From Helicobacter sp. 'house sparrow 1' (GTDB lineage: Bacteria; Campylobacterota; Campylobacteria; Campylobacterales; Helicobacteraceae), in assembly GCF_900199585.1 (NCBI RefSeq), contig NZ_FZQY01000004.1, positions 62,001 through 126,000 on the forward strand: a stretch of DNA of 64,000 nucleotides. The letters are read 5' to 3'. Position 1 is the stretch's first letter, and every line of letters begins with the position of its first letter. The translations under genes and the position numbers were made by a program. Below the pieces are notes generated by a model. The model was not told the origin of the DNA, ran no database searches, and saw only the letters and a program-made list of their open reading frames with translations. This document shows, one piece after another, positions 47,036 to 56,658 of this stretch.

Positions 47036-48276
47036 TTGGTTGTGGAATCTGTAATGATGAGAGTATTTTCTGTGATAAAGTCTGAAATAATTTGAACAAA
47101 CTTTGAGTTAGAAACCCCAAGTTCTACATTTATTTCTTGAGGTTGATTGTCTTTTAAAACCCATATAGTAGCTTGTTGGCTTGTAATGGTTTGATTTGGG
47201 TTAATGCTACGCTTTTGTCTTGGAGGTTGGGTTGGAAATAATGAGGTGCTTTTTTTCTTTTGTGCCACTTGGACTTGAGGCCGATAAAAGATTGCAGAGA
47301 CAGGAATAAGCATCGCATTTTTTGCAGATGCAACTTCAATATTTGCAGTTGCACTCATTCCAGGTCTAAGCAGAAGCTGATCATTATCTACAAAAATATT
47401 TGTCTCATAGCTTGTAATATTATCTGTGGTAGTAGAGGCAAAATTAACACGATTGACTTTTGCATAAAACACTCTATTAGGATATGCATCTACGCTAAAA
47501 AAAACTTTTTGATCTATTTTTACTTTTCCAATATCAGATTCTGAGATATTGACAACAAGTTTCATATCTTTTAAATTTTCTGCAAGTGTAAAGAGAGTAG
47601 GGGTATTTAGACTTGCAGCTACTGTTTGTCCCTCACTAATTTCCCTTTTAAGAATAATTCCATCAATAGGACTTGTGATGACAGAGTTTTGTAGATCAAT
47701 TTTTGCAGCATTGATATTGGTTTGAATTTGTTGGATATTTGCTTCTTTAATCTTGATATCTGCTTGTGCTTGAAGGAAGTCTAGTCTTGCAGTTTCAAGC
47801 TCTAGTTGAGAGGGGCTTTGTCCCCTTGTAGCCTTATAGAGCTTTGAAAGTTTGTCATAATTCCACTGCTTTTGTTGAAGAGTAATTTTTGAGGCTTCTA
47901 AATTTGCTTGCGCGGAGTTGAGTTGCGCTTCATAACCATCAAGGGTTTGTTTAAGTTTATTGGGATTGATTTCTGCTAATATCTGACCTTTTTTTACATT
48001 ATCATTAACATCTACATAAACTTTGTAAATTGTGCCTGATATTTGACTACCTACATCTACATCATTTGTAGCTGATAGGGTTCCTGTAGCAGAAATGGTT
48101 TGAGTAATATCCCCAAAGGTAGGTTTTGTGGTAATAAAAGTAGTTTTTGGTTTTTGAGTAAAAACAAAATAGGCAGTAATAAAAAAAATAACAACAAGTA
48201 AGAATAAGGTGATATAAAGCCAGTAGTATTTATTTTTTTGAGGGGTGATTACTTCTTGAATGGACCTTTTTTTCAT
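47032..48276 (-). CDS. MacA-like periplasmic adaptor (HlyD family)
   Basis: A 414-residue membrane-fusion protein. A single N-terminal transmembrane helix (YWLYITLFLLVVIFFITAYFVF) is followed by a biotinyl-lipoyl-like half (ATGTLSATNDVDVGSQISGTIYKVYVDVNDNVKKGQILAEI), an alpha-hairpin of coiled coil (EAQLNSAQANLEASKITLQQKQ...IQQIQTNINAAK), the second lipoyl half (ITSPIDGIILKREISEGQTV) and beta-barrel domains. It bridges the ABC transporter and the outer-membrane channel. It overlaps the tolC-like gene by 1 bp and the ATPase gene by 4 bp. Confidence 0.92.
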   Translation of the reverse strand: MKKRSIQEVITPQKNKYYWLYITLFLLVVIFFITAYFVFTQKPKTTFITTKPTFGDITQTISATGTLSATNDVDVGSQISGTIYKVYVDVNDNVKKGQILAEINPNKLKQTLDGYEAQLNSAQANLEASKITLQQKQWNYDKLSKLYKATRGQSPSQLELETARLDFLQAQADIKIKEANIQQIQTNINAAKIDLQNSVITSPIDGIILKREISEGQTVAASLNTPTLFTLAENLKDMKLVVNISESDIGKVKIDQKVFFSVDAYPNRVFYAKVNRVNFASTTTDNITSYETNIFVDNDQLLLRPGMSATANIEVASAKNAMLIPVSAIFYRPQVQVAQKKKSTSLFPTQPPRQKRSINPNQTITSQQATIWVLKDNQPQEINVELGVSNSKFVQIISDFITENTLIITDSTTK

Positions 48277-49691
48277 TACTTCTCCTCTATGGTATTAAAA
48301 TTCCCTGCGAAGGCTTTATATAAAAGAATAAGAGCAGTGTTTAGTTGCAAAGATGCACTAATTAAATTATTTTTAGCTTGGTAATAATTATTTTCTACTT
48401 CAAGCACAGAGAGGTCATCAATAAGATTTTGATACCTTCTTTTTTTAGTATTTTCAAGAACATTTGTAAAAAAATTAAATCCTTCTTGTGAATTTTGAAA
48501 ACTCTCTTGTGAGGTTTTTAGATTGATGCTTGCATTATTGATTTCTTGTATGGCTGTATTAATAATGTTTTGAAGACTATAATAGGCTTGTTTGAGATCC
48601 TCTTTTGCGCTGATATAGGCTTGTGTAAGGGATTGTCGATTTAAAAGAGGCATTGCAAGAGAGCTTGCAATCTGCCAGACTAATTGACCAGCACCTGCAC
48701 TTGATAATAAAAGTTCTCCAAGACTTCCACTAATACTAATGGAGGGTAAGAGAGCTAATTGCTTATTTGTTTTTGTATAAAAACTTGCCCTTAGGGTATG
48801 GATTCCAGAGCTGACATCAGGACGATTTAAAAGAACACTTGAGGGCATAGAATTAATGATTGGAATTTGTGCTTGAGCAAAGATTTTTTCATTGTCAAAA
48901 TTAAAGTTATACTCTTGTTGATTTAAAAGAACAAGCAAAGCATTTTGATTTTGCTCTAAGGAATATTGCAATGATAAAAGGCTGTTTTTTTGTGATAAAA
49001 GATTGTTTTTGGCAGTGTTTAGATCACTAATATCAACAAGCCCAATTTTATATTTTTGTTCAGTAATTAGAAAAATATCTTCAAGATTATTGATAATTAA
49101 TCTATTGAGCTCAATCATTTGATGAAGTTGTAAAATTGTAAAATAATAGGTTGCTACATCAGCAATTAGGCTTACTTTTGCATTTTCTAAAGTCTGTTGG
49201 CTTGCAAGATAGGTTTGAATATTTGCCTTTCTTAATGCATTGAGTTTCCCAAAAAGATCAATTTCCCAGCTTAATGAAAGCGCTGCATTTAGAGAGTTTT
49301 GATTGTAATTGACTTGGACATTTTTATAGTTTCTGTCACTATAGTTATAGTTTAAATTGATGGATGTGGATGGAAAAAGATTTGCTGTGCTGATTTTTGC
49401 ATTACTTCTTGCCTGTGCGATTTTAGATTCTAGAGTTAGTAGATTTGTATTGTTTTTCAAGGCCTGATGGATGAGTGCTTCAAGTTCCTTGTCTTGAAAT
49501 AGATCAAAAAAAGTTTGCAAATAATCCTTTTGGACTATGTTTTTTTGTCCCAATGTTTGCAATGTCTTTTGATGTATAAAATCTTTAGGGACACCTATTT
49601 GAGTGATTAGTTCATCATCTTTTGGGAGTGTAGCACAACCCGTGAAGAATATGATAAGAGCTAAAGCAGATACAACAAACTTCAACCTCAT
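48276..49691 (-). CDS. Outer-membrane efflux lipoprotein (NodT/TolC family)
   Basis: A 471-residue protein with a lipoprotein signal (LIIFFTGCATLP; Cys at residue 19) and two internally repeated outer-membrane-factor halves. Each contains long helices (for example LEALIHQALKNNTNLLTLESKIAQARSNAK and ASFYTKTNKQLALLPSISIS). It forms the outer-membrane channel for the adjacent MacAB-like pump. It is first in the four-gene operon tolC-macA-ATPase-permease. Confidence 0.92.
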   Translation of the reverse strand: MRLKFVVSALALIIFFTGCATLPKDDELITQIGVPKDFIHQKTLQTLGQKNIVQKDYLQTFFDLFQDKELEALIHQALKNNTNLLTLESKIAQARSNAKISTANLFPSTSINLNYNYSDRNYKNVQVNYNQNSLNAALSLSWEIDLFGKLNALRKANIQTYLASQQTLENAKVSLIADVATYYFTILQLHQMIELNRLIINNLEDIFLITEQKYKIGLVDISDLNTAKNNLLSQKNSLLSLQYSLEQNQNALLVLLNQQEYNFNFDNEKIFAQAQIPIINSMPSSVLLNRPDVSSGIHTLRASFYTKTNKQLALLPSISISGSLGELLLSSAGAGQLVWQIASSLAMPLLNRQSLTQAYISAKEDLKQAYYSLQNIINTAIQEINNASINLKTSQESFQNSQEGFNFFTNVLENTKKRRYQNLIDDLSVLEVENNYYQAKNNLISASLQLNTALILLYKAFAGNFNTIEEK

Positions 49692-49859
49692 TTCCTAATT
49701 TTGCTTATTTTAAGAATCTAAAAAAAGTAGCTCTATTCTATCTAAAAATAGTAATTACTTTCATTGTAGTAGGAATATTTTTAAGATAGTATTTATTTTT
49801 TATTTAGAAAAGTATCCTTAAATAACCTTTTAAAACTCTAATAAAGCAAGGAACTTTTT

Positions 49860-51278
49860 ATGAAAAGTAAGATTTTTTTAAGTTTTGTTTTAGCAGGTGC
49901 TTTGTGTGCTTTTGAAATACAAAGTATGCCTGATGTCTCTAATCGTATAGGACCAGAGGTTAATGAAAACTCAGTATATTCTTACCACAATTCTATTAAA
50001 GAAGCTATTTCTGTAGTTGTTAATATCTCCACTCAAAAAAAGATAAAAACACAATTTCAAAATAATCCAATGTTTAATGATCCATTTTTCCAACAATTTT
50101 TTGGGGATTTGTATAACCAGATTCCAAAAGATAGAATTGAAAGAGCTCTTGGGAGTGGCGTGATTATTTCTTCTGATGGTTATATTGTTACAAATAATCA
50201 TGTGATTGATGGGGCTGATAAAATTTTAGTTACATTACCAAATAGCACCAAAGAATATAATGCCACTCTTGTTGGAACTGATCCAGATAGCGATCTTGCT
50301 GTAATAAGGATCGATAAGAAAGACTTACCTTTTATTAAATTTGCCAATAGTAGCACTACAATGATTGGAGATGTTGTATTTGCAATTGGCAATCCTTTTG
50401 GAGTTGGGGAGACTGTTACAAAAGGAATTGTTTCTGCTCTAAATAAAAATGGTGTGGGGATTAATAATTATGAAAACTTTATTCAAACAGATGCTTCAAT
50501 CAATCCAGGAAATTCAGGAGGAGCTTTGATTGATACAAGAGGGGCTTTAGTAGGCATTAATACAGCAATCCTTTCAAGATCAGGGAATAGCTCAGGTGTT
50601 GGTTTTGCAATTCCTTCTGATATGGTGAAGCAAGTTGTAATGCAATTGATTAAAGATGGAAAGATTGAGAGGGGTTATTTAGGAGTAGGTATTCAAGATG
50701 TAAGTAATGACTTACGAGAGACCTATAATAACCAAGAGGGGGCTGTAGTTATTAGTTTGGATAAAGATTCCCCTGCAAAAAAAGCAGGTTTAATGGTATG
50801 GGATTTAATTACAGAGGTAAATGGTAAGAAAGTTAAAAATAGTGCAGAACTTAAAAACTTTATTGGAATGCTAAAACCAGATCAAGATGTTGTGCTTAAG
50901 ATTCTAAGAGATAAAAAAGAAATGGCGATAAATGTTAAACTAGCAGAGCGCAATAAGAGCAAAAAAGATAGCCCTGTTAGCACTAAGGGAAATGAAGAGG
51001 GAGAATTAAGAGGATTGAGAGTAGAAAGTATTACGCCACAAATCCGCCAAAGATATCGCATTGGTAATGATATTCAAGGGGTAATTGTTACAAATGTAGC
51101 AGAGGATTCTCCTGCGCAAGAAGTTGGTTTTATGCAAGGGGATATAATTGCTCAAATAGAAAATATTACAATTAAAAATACTAGTGATTTTACAAATGCT
51201 CTCAATAAATTTAAAGGCAAAACTAAAAGAATTTTGGTTTATTCAGCAAATGGAGTAAAAACTATAGTAACTAAGTAA
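49860..51278 (+). CDS. htrA: Periplasmic serine protease/chaperone HtrA (DegP/Do family)
   Basis: A 472-residue protein with a signal peptide (MKSKIFLSFVLAGALCAFE), a trypsin-like domain with catalytic triad His114 (TNNHVIDG), Asp145 (DPDSDLAVI) and Ser219 (INPGNSGGAL), and two PDZ domains (about 265-360 and 380-470). It removes or refolds damaged periplasmic proteins; in Helicobacter and Campylobacter it is also secreted and cleaves host junction proteins. The SD AAGGA precedes ATG. It ends at a strong terminator. Confidence 0.97.
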   Translation: MKSKIFLSFVLAGALCAFEIQSMPDVSNRIGPEVNENSVYSYHNSIKEAISVVVNISTQKKIKTQFQNNPMFNDPFFQQFFGDLYNQIPKDRIERALGSGVIISSDGYIVTNNHVIDGADKILVTLPNSTKEYNATLVGTDPDSDLAVIRIDKKDLPFIKFANSSTTMIGDVVFAIGNPFGVGETVTKGIVSALNKNGVGINNYENFIQTDASINPGNSGGALIDTRGALVGINTAILSRSGNSSGVGFAIPSDMVKQVVMQLIKDGKIERGYLGVGIQDVSNDLRETYNNQEGAVVISLDKDSPAKKAGLMVWDLITEVNGKKVKNSAELKNFIGMLKPDQDVVLKILRDKKEMAINVKLAERNKSKKDSPVSTKGNEEGELRGLRVESITPQIRQRYRIGNDIQGVIVTNVAEDSPAQEVGFMQGDIIAQIENITIKNTSDFTNALNKFKGKTKRILVYSANGVKTIVTK

Positions 51279-51308
51279 CTCTTAGTAAAAACCGACTATC
51301 TATGTGTG

Positions 51309-51339
51309 GCTATAAGTAGTTTCCTACTTATAGCTTTTT
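51309..51339. terminator. Terminator of htrA, shared with ccoG
   Basis: An 11-bp perfect stem (GCTATAAGTAG/CTACTTATAGC, 51309-51319 and 51324-51334) with a TTTC loop and a following TTTTT. Its right arm contains the ccoG stop codon on the opposite strand. Confidence 0.9.
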
Positions 51340-52703
51340 GATTCTAAACTTTTTTGCAATCTCTCTTTCTTGGGATAAACAAATATGCTTTTTTTCTTGA
51401 TCCTAATTTTAGGATTATCCACCTTATAAAAAACAATCTCTATAGGAATTAATACATCATTTATATCATTTTGTACTTCTAAGTTTTTTGCTCTTAAAAT
51501 TACTACTTCTTTTATCTTGCTATGAGATTTGACCTTAATATCACCTTTTGGTTTGATGATTTCAATATCTTTATGATTAATACTAAAGCTAAAATAGGAT
51601 TCTGATTTACTTGGATTTTCAAATAAGAAAGTATAAAAGTTATCAACAGCACCACTTTTTCTAACTTCATAAAGTTGCGTATTGCGATCAATATTTACCA
51701 GCAAAGGTGTTTTTTGAGAAAACATTAAAAGGGCAACGCATAAGGCAATCAGCAATACGGCAATATAGCCCATTGTTTTGGCTCTTAAATATTTTATCTT
51801 TGATTTTGTAGTAATTGCATTAAAAGAACTCCAATTTACCAAAGTGGGTTTATCAAACTTTTTCATAACACTCGTGCAAGCATCCACACATTCTAAGCAG
51901 TTAATGCACTCAAGTTGCATACCCTTGCGGATATCAATATGAGTAGGACATACCTTAACACACTGATGACAATTGATACATTCATTATTTATATCTCTTT
52001 TTTTGGGTGGTGCAAGTAGGGTAGAATCACTACCATAAACTAAGCCACCGCGATTTGTATCATAAATCACCATTTTTGTATTATCATCATAGAGAACAGA
52101 TTGCACCCTTGCATAAGGACACATATAAATACAAAAGTTTTCTGCTATCCACACAATATCGATAATCATAAATAGTGCAATACAAATCCAAAAAATGAAT
52201 AAGACTGTATGATCAAAAGGATTTGCTAAATAGGAGAAAAACTCTTTTGGAGGAACAAAATAAAAAAGAAATGTAGCTGAGGCTAAAAAGGCTACAAATG
52301 AAAATAAGACAATGGCAATAAACTTCTTAAAAATATTGTTGATAGTTAAGGGGGCTTTTAATTGCTTGTTAGAGATACTTTTATGTAAGCCTAAAATTTT
52401 GGTTTCAATTAAATCTCTGTAAATAACCCTAAAAATTGTTTGAGGGCATCCCCATCCACACCAAATCCTACCATATAAAGATGTAATAAAAAAAATACCA
52501 ACAAATAACCCAATTAATAAAAATGGAACCAAAAAGAATTCTTGGACATTAAAAACCACCCCCATGAGGTGAAGTTCTTTATGAATAAAAGAAAGCAAAA
52601 AAATCTGATTATTGTTGATTGTGATAAATGGCAGAAAAGTTAGAATGAGAGATAGTAGGCTATAAAAAAAGTAGCGTTTTTTTCTGTATGAGATTTTCAT
52701 CAT
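51324..52703 (-). CDS. ccoG: Cytochrome c oxidase accessory protein CcoG
   Basis: A ~459-residue membrane protein with about five transmembrane helices and a central two-cluster ferredoxin region (CINCHQCVKVCPTHIDI and CINCLECVDACTSV), plus the conserved GRIWCGWGCPQTIFR and NFCIYMCPYARVQSVLYD blocks. The C-terminal ~120 residues form a soluble Ig-like domain. CcoG takes part in copper delivery to cbb3 oxidase. ATG 52703 or 52700 follows AAGGA; the in-frame ATG 52745 adds 14 residues without a Shine-Dalgarno. Confidence 0.93.
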   Translation of the reverse strand: MMKISYRKKRYFFYSLLSLILTFLPFITINNNQIFLLSFIHKELHLMGVVFNVQEFFLVPFLLIGLFVGIFFITSLYGRIWCGWGCPQTIFRVIYRDLIETKILGLHKSISNKQLKAPLTINNIFKKFIAIVLFSFVAFLASATFLFYFVPPKEFFSYLANPFDHTVLFIFWICIALFMIIDIVWIAENFCIYMCPYARVQSVLYDDNTKMVIYDTNRGGLVYGSDSTLLAPPKKRDINNECINCHQCVKVCPTHIDIRKGMQLECINCLECVDACTSVMKKFDKPTLVNWSSFNAITTKSKIKYLRAKTMGYIAVLLIALCVALLMFSQKTPLLVNIDRNTQLYEVRKSGAVDNFYTFLFENPSKSESYFSFSINHKDIEIIKPKGDIKVKSHSKIKEVVILRAKNLEVQNDINDVLIPIEIVFYKVDNPKIRIKKKSIFVYPKKERLQKSLESKSYK

Positions 52704-53004
52704 TTCTTCCTTGTTAAATTTAAAGGCATATTTTAAGCTAAACAATCAAAAATAAGAAGATATTTTTAAAGATTACTATGTGTTTTTTTGTAATTTTTGA
52801 TCAGTTCTTCCTAGAACTATTGGTTTAGATTCTATGTTTTGATTTTTTAAACTAAGAAGTGATGGTTGGGTATTGTTATAAGGGCTGTTCTTTTTAGAAT
52901 CCTTTTTTTATTAGCATTTGATACCAATAGGTTATTAATAAGAAGAGCCTTATAATCTACTCCTTATTTTTAACAAAAATATTTAGAGTCTTATAGACAA
53001 GGCT

Positions 53005-53748
53005 TTATAAATAATCTATGAGGCTTTTAAACAAAAATCCCTTTTCTTTTAAAATTTTAATAACAGATTTTAGTCCCTCATAAGTATCTTTTTGTGGATG
53101 ATTAAAGTGATAGATTAATATAGAGCCATTTGTAACTTTTTGTGCTTGAAGTAGTATCTGTTCTTTATCAAAAGTAGCACCCCCATCACCAATTACATCA
53201 AAGCCAATAATCTTATACCCCAAGTCTTTTGCAATTGCAATGGCTACATCATCATAGTATGCAGTTCCTGAACGAAACAAAGTGGGTTTTTTCCCTGTAA
53301 GATGAGTGATGAGCTCATCTGATAGGATAATCTCTTCATAAACTTCTTGAATATTTTTTGTCCCCTCTATTTGATAAGCACTCTTTCCTTCTATGCTTAG
53401 GGGTTTGTGAGAGTTGCCATGGTTTTGAATTGAAAAGAGAGGATTCTTTGCAATCTCTTGAAGTGCTAATTGATGATTTTCAATCCATCTTGTATTAACA
53501 AAGAGGATTGCAGGGATTTTTTCTTTTTGTAATAAATCTATAATCCTTTTATCATATTCTCCACTACAAGCATCTAGAGTCAGAAAAATAATAGGCTTGT
53601 TAGTTTTTATTTTTGAGATAATGCCTTGATGCTCATATCCCCAAAATACAGGAGTTTTATCCCTGTATTTTTCTTTTATGGATTTTAGTTCTACAGCCTG
53701 TAAAAAATTAAGAAAAATAAGGCTAAAAAATAACAGTCTTGTTGCCAT
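53005..53748 (-). CDS. Secreted polysaccharide deacetylase family protein
   Basis: A 247-residue protein with a signal peptide (MATRLLFFSLIFLNFLQAVE) and a NodB-type domain. Motif 1 is IIFLTLDACSGEYD, with the metal/catalytic Asp pair. Motif 2 is QNHGNSHKPLS, with the two metal His residues. Motif 3 is LFRSGTAYYDD, and ILIYHFNHP near the end carries the final His. It may deacetylate peptidoglycan or another glycan in the periplasm. ATG 53748 gives a proper signal peptide; an upstream in-frame start at 53799 lies deeper inside purU. It overlaps purU by 26 bp. Confidence 0.82.
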   Translation of the reverse strand: MATRLLFFSLIFLNFLQAVELKSIKEKYRDKTPVFWGYEHQGIISKIKTNKPIIFLTLDACSGEYDKRIIDLLQKEKIPAILFVNTRWIENHQLALQEIAKNPLFSIQNHGNSHKPLSIEGKSAYQIEGTKNIQEVYEEIILSDELITHLTGKKPTLFRSGTAYYDDVAIAIAKDLGYKIIGFDVIGDGGATFDKEQILLQAQKVTNGSILIYHFNHPQKDTYEGLKSVIKILKEKGFLFKSLIDYL

Positions 53749-54565
53749 AGACAAAAATTTTATTTTGTAATGCAAGATCAATTGCTCTTGCAAAAACAAT
53801 TTTTTCTATATCTCTTCCTGCCTTTTGCATATCCTTCCAAGTATAGGTATGATCAACTCTAATCACATCTTGAGCAATAATTGGACCCTCATCCAAATGA
53901 TTATTTACAAAATGTGCAGTTGCACCTATAATCTTTACCCCTCTTTCAAATGCCTGCTTGTAGGGATTAGCACCTATGAAAGCAGGAAGAAAGCTATGAT
54001 GAATATTGATGATTCTTTGTTCAAATTTTTCTACAAAATTTGGCGATAAGATTCTCATATATTTTGCTAGGACAAGATAGTCAAATGAGTATTTTTCACA
54101 TTCTTTTAAAATCAGCTCTTCGTGCTTTTCTCTTGTAAGATTTTGATGAGAAATATGAATGAAATTAATTCCAAATTTTTCAACCAAGCTACCAAGGTCT
54201 GTATAATTACTAATCACTGCTTGGATATTTACATCAAGCTCCTTGCTCTCATATCTAAGCAAAAGATCCCCCAAGCAATGATTTTCCTTAGTGCAAAAAA
54301 TAATGATGGATTTTTTTACTTGAGGAATGATTTGTATATGAGCATTATTGGGTAATGCATTTTTGATTTCTGATAAAAGCTTTTGCCTATCAATATCCCC
54401 GCTTATTTCTGTTCTCATAAAAAACATATTTTGATCTTTATCCACGAATTCATCATTTTTTTCTATATTTAAATGATGGTCAAATAAAATCGCAGAAATT
54501 TTAAAAATTAGCCCCTGCATATCTGGGGACATTACTAAGATGGTGTGCTTATTTGATGATAACAT
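53723..54565 (-). CDS. purU: Formyltetrahydrofolate deformylase PurU
   Basis: A 280-residue enzyme that releases formate from 10-formyl-THF, balancing one-carbon pools. An N-terminal ACT domain (residues ~8-85, HTILVMSPDMQGLIFKISAIL) precedes the formyltransferase domain, with catalytic-type residues in INIHHSFLPAFIGANPY and GATAHFVNNHLDEGPIIAQD. ATG 54565 has GAGAG 8 nt upstream; a TTG at 54571 is also in frame. Both ends overlap neighbouring genes (the amide hydrolase upstream, the deacetylase downstream). Confidence 0.93.
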   Translation of the reverse strand: MLSSNKHTILVMSPDMQGLIFKISAILFDHHLNIEKNDEFVDKDQNMFFMRTEISGDIDRQKLLSEIKNALPNNAHIQIIPQVKKSIIIFCTKENHCLGDLLLRYESKELDVNIQAVISNYTDLGSLVEKFGINFIHISHQNLTREKHEELILKECEKYSFDYLVLAKYMRILSPNFVEKFEQRIINIHHSFLPAFIGANPYKQAFERGVKIIGATAHFVNNHLDEGPIIAQDVIRVDHTYTWKDMQKAGRDIEKIVFARAIDLALQNKIFVYGNKTVIF

Positions 54566-55634
54566 TTTCAAAACTCTCTTTTTCTTCCTTATCTAGTTTT
54601 AGAACTTGTGCCTTAACTTTTGTAAAATCAATTTGCTTTAGATCCACCTTTCTAATTTGTGAGTTATACATTGTTTTGTAGAAAAATTCCCTATCGCTTT
54701 GGTTACTTACAGCAGTCCATTGGGTAGCACTAGGGAGATTTGGTATCTTTGCTTTTTCTATAAATTCTGTGCCAATGGGTAAATCAAAAAGGTTTAATAG
54801 ATGAAAAGCTTGAGTAATTCCCTCATAAGCATCCTTTGGCTTAGGTGCTGTGTGAAGAAAAAATGCAGCCCTTATAAATCTTGAAGGTGGAGTAAAATCA
54901 CCAGGTAGCCCTAACATACCACTTCCAGCCCCTACAGCAAAAATCTCCTGATCTCCCAATTTGAAAGGTTTAGCAGATCCTGCTTTAAGATTGATGTAAT
55001 TATTAAGGTTTGTAAGATGCCACTCAAAGTTAGGAGAGTTTGTTAAAACACCTATGGTGTTTTGGTGGATCTTAACTTCTCCATTCATTATTTCTATAAC
55101 AATACTTTTGCCCTGTGCATCATTTACTCTCCAATGGGCTGTAGGAGGTGCTTTTCCATCCTCTAAAAGCATAAAAGGAACCACAACTATATGCTTAAAT
55201 GCCTCAATGACTTCATCTGTGCTTTTGAAGTTTGAGAGGATATAGGTTACTAAATCCATATCTGCAATAGATTGGTTTGATTTTTTAGGGTCAAATGGGC
55301 TAAGACTACCATAATGCGCAAAATAAAACAATCCAGCATTTAATCCCGCTTCATTCATTCCCTCACCAATAAAATTATCCTGTGCGACACTAATTCCAAC
55401 AAAGCCATACTTTGCCCTCCACTTAATGCCATTTTTACCTTGAGGAGTTTGGGATTGAAATTCTTGATTTTGAGGCGAAATAACAAGTTTGCTTTGCAAG
55501 GCAAACTCTCCCCATTCTATTGTGCGTGCTTGGATATGCTTTTTATCAAGAGTGTGGATAGAAATACCTGTGCAAGCAAATGTTGGGCTAAATATCAATG
55601 CAATGGAGCAAAATATTAAAACTACCTTTCTCAT
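54549..55634 (-). CDS. Secreted linear amide C-N hydrolase (choloylglycine hydrolase/penicillin V acylase family)
   Basis: A 361-residue Ntn-hydrolase. The signal peptide ends ...SPTFA, and the next residue is Cys21 (CTGISI), which becomes the N-terminal nucleophile after cleavage. ARTIEWG carries the conserved Arg and the Glu/Trp typical of the Gram-negative subgroup. Later conserved parts are EGMNEAGLNAGLFYF, LTNSPNFEWHLTNL (active-site Asn) and SPPSRFIRAAFF-like sequence with an Arg. Family members cleave bile salts, penicillin V or acyl-homoserine lactones; which one applies is unknown. It overlaps purU by 17 bp. The SD is AAAGGA. Confidence 0.88.
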   Translation of the reverse strand: MRKVVLIFCSIALIFSPTFACTGISIHTLDKKHIQARTIEWGEFALQSKLVISPQNQEFQSQTPQGKNGIKWRAKYGFVGISVAQDNFIGEGMNEAGLNAGLFYFAHYGSLSPFDPKKSNQSIADMDLVTYILSNFKSTDEVIEAFKHIVVVPFMLLEDGKAPPTAHWRVNDAQGKSIVIEIMNGEVKIHQNTIGVLTNSPNFEWHLTNLNNYINLKAGSAKPFKLGDQEIFAVGAGSGMLGLPGDFTPPSRFIRAAFFLHTAPKPKDAYEGITQAFHLLNLFDLPIGTEFIEKAKIPNLPSATQWTAVSNQSDREFFYKTMYNSQIRKVDLKQIDFTKVKAQVLKLDKEEKESFENVIIK

Positions 55635-55661
55635 TTTTTATCCTTTAAATAAAAGTGATTT

Positions 55662-56525
55662 TTATTGTAGTTTATAAACAAGATTTTGCAGAATAATTTG
55701 TGTGCTGGAATTGATGATTTTTTCTAAATACGCATCAAATTTATTCTTTTCTAGCCAGATAGGATCTTGCACTTGTGCTAAGTCTTGGAGTTTTGCTATT
55801 GCATCATCAAGACTTCCAATCTCATCAATCAATCCTAGTTTTTTTGCAACCCTTGCAGTAAAAATTTTACCTTCTGCAAAATTTTTGTAATTTTTAGAAT
55901 CTAATTTTCTAGCATCTGCTACATCATCAATAAACATCTTATATTCTTCTTTTAATAATTGATTTAAGAAATCCTCTTCTTGTTTTGTCCATTTTCTTGT
56001 AGGAGTGCCAATTTCTTTAAACTCTCCCATTGCAATACTTTGGGATTGGATTCCAATTTTTTGCATCAGATTTTCAAGATTAAATCCATTAAAAATTACA
56101 CCAATAGAGCCAATCATTGCACCACGATTTGCATAGATTTTTGTAGCATACATTCCACCATAATAGCTACCGCTTGCCATTGTTCCTTGGACATAGGCTA
56201 TCACAGGAATTTTAAGGTTTAATTCCTTGATAATATCACTAATTTCAACACTTGCACTAATTGTGCCACCAGGAGAATTTATAAGTAGTAGTGCTCCTTT
56301 AATTTTTGGATTTTGTGAGATTTTTTTGACCTGTTCATAAATGCTTGTAGAATCTAAAATCGGACCTTGAAGGTAGATTTTTGCTAGGTTTGCATCTTTG
56401 TTGTTTGAATCAGAATCTCTTGTACTTGTAAAGATCAAACAAACAATTAGCAAAAATACACAAGCTTTAAAATACTTTGTGATAAAAGCAAAAGGTGCAA
56501 CAAGTATTGAAAGAATTTTTTTCAT
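55662..56525 (-). CDS. sppA: Signal peptide peptidase SppA, short form
   Basis: A 287-residue inner-membrane serine protease that degrades cleaved signal peptides. One N-terminal transmembrane helix (CVFLLIVCLIFTS) is followed by a single S49 domain. LLLINSPGGTISASVEI is the first conserved block. The catalytic Ser118 lies in TMASGSYYGGMYA and the general-base Lys170 in GEFKEIGTPTR. It is the single-domain form, about half the size of the E. coli double-domain SppA. The SD AGAGAG precedes ATG. Confidence 0.94.
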   Translation of the reverse strand: MKKILSILVAPFAFITKYFKACVFLLIVCLIFTSTRDSDSNNKDANLAKIYLQGPILDSTSIYEQVKKISQNPKIKGALLLINSPGGTISASVEISDIIKELNLKIPVIAYVQGTMASGSYYGGMYATKIYANRGAMIGSIGVIFNGFNLENLMQKIGIQSQSIAMGEFKEIGTPTRKWTKQEEDFLNQLLKEEYKMFIDDVADARKLDSKNYKNFAEGKIFTARVAKKLGLIDEIGSLDDAIAKLQDLAQVQDPIWLEKNKFDAYLEKIINSSTQIILQNLVYKLQ

Positions 56526-56658
56526 TTTTTACTCTCTTATTTTAAGGTAACTTTTAAAGATGGATTATATCGACTTTGGTTTGATAAAGATGTAAAAAAA
56601 TCTATTTTTATTGTTTTTGTATTATCTTATTTTAAAGATTAATTTAAAGGAAATGCCA

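Noticed and set aside
47032-49691. The MacAB-TolC-like operon as a novel export system
   Set aside because: All four parts match the standard tripartite efflux layout. The separate ATPase and permease genes are a common variant.
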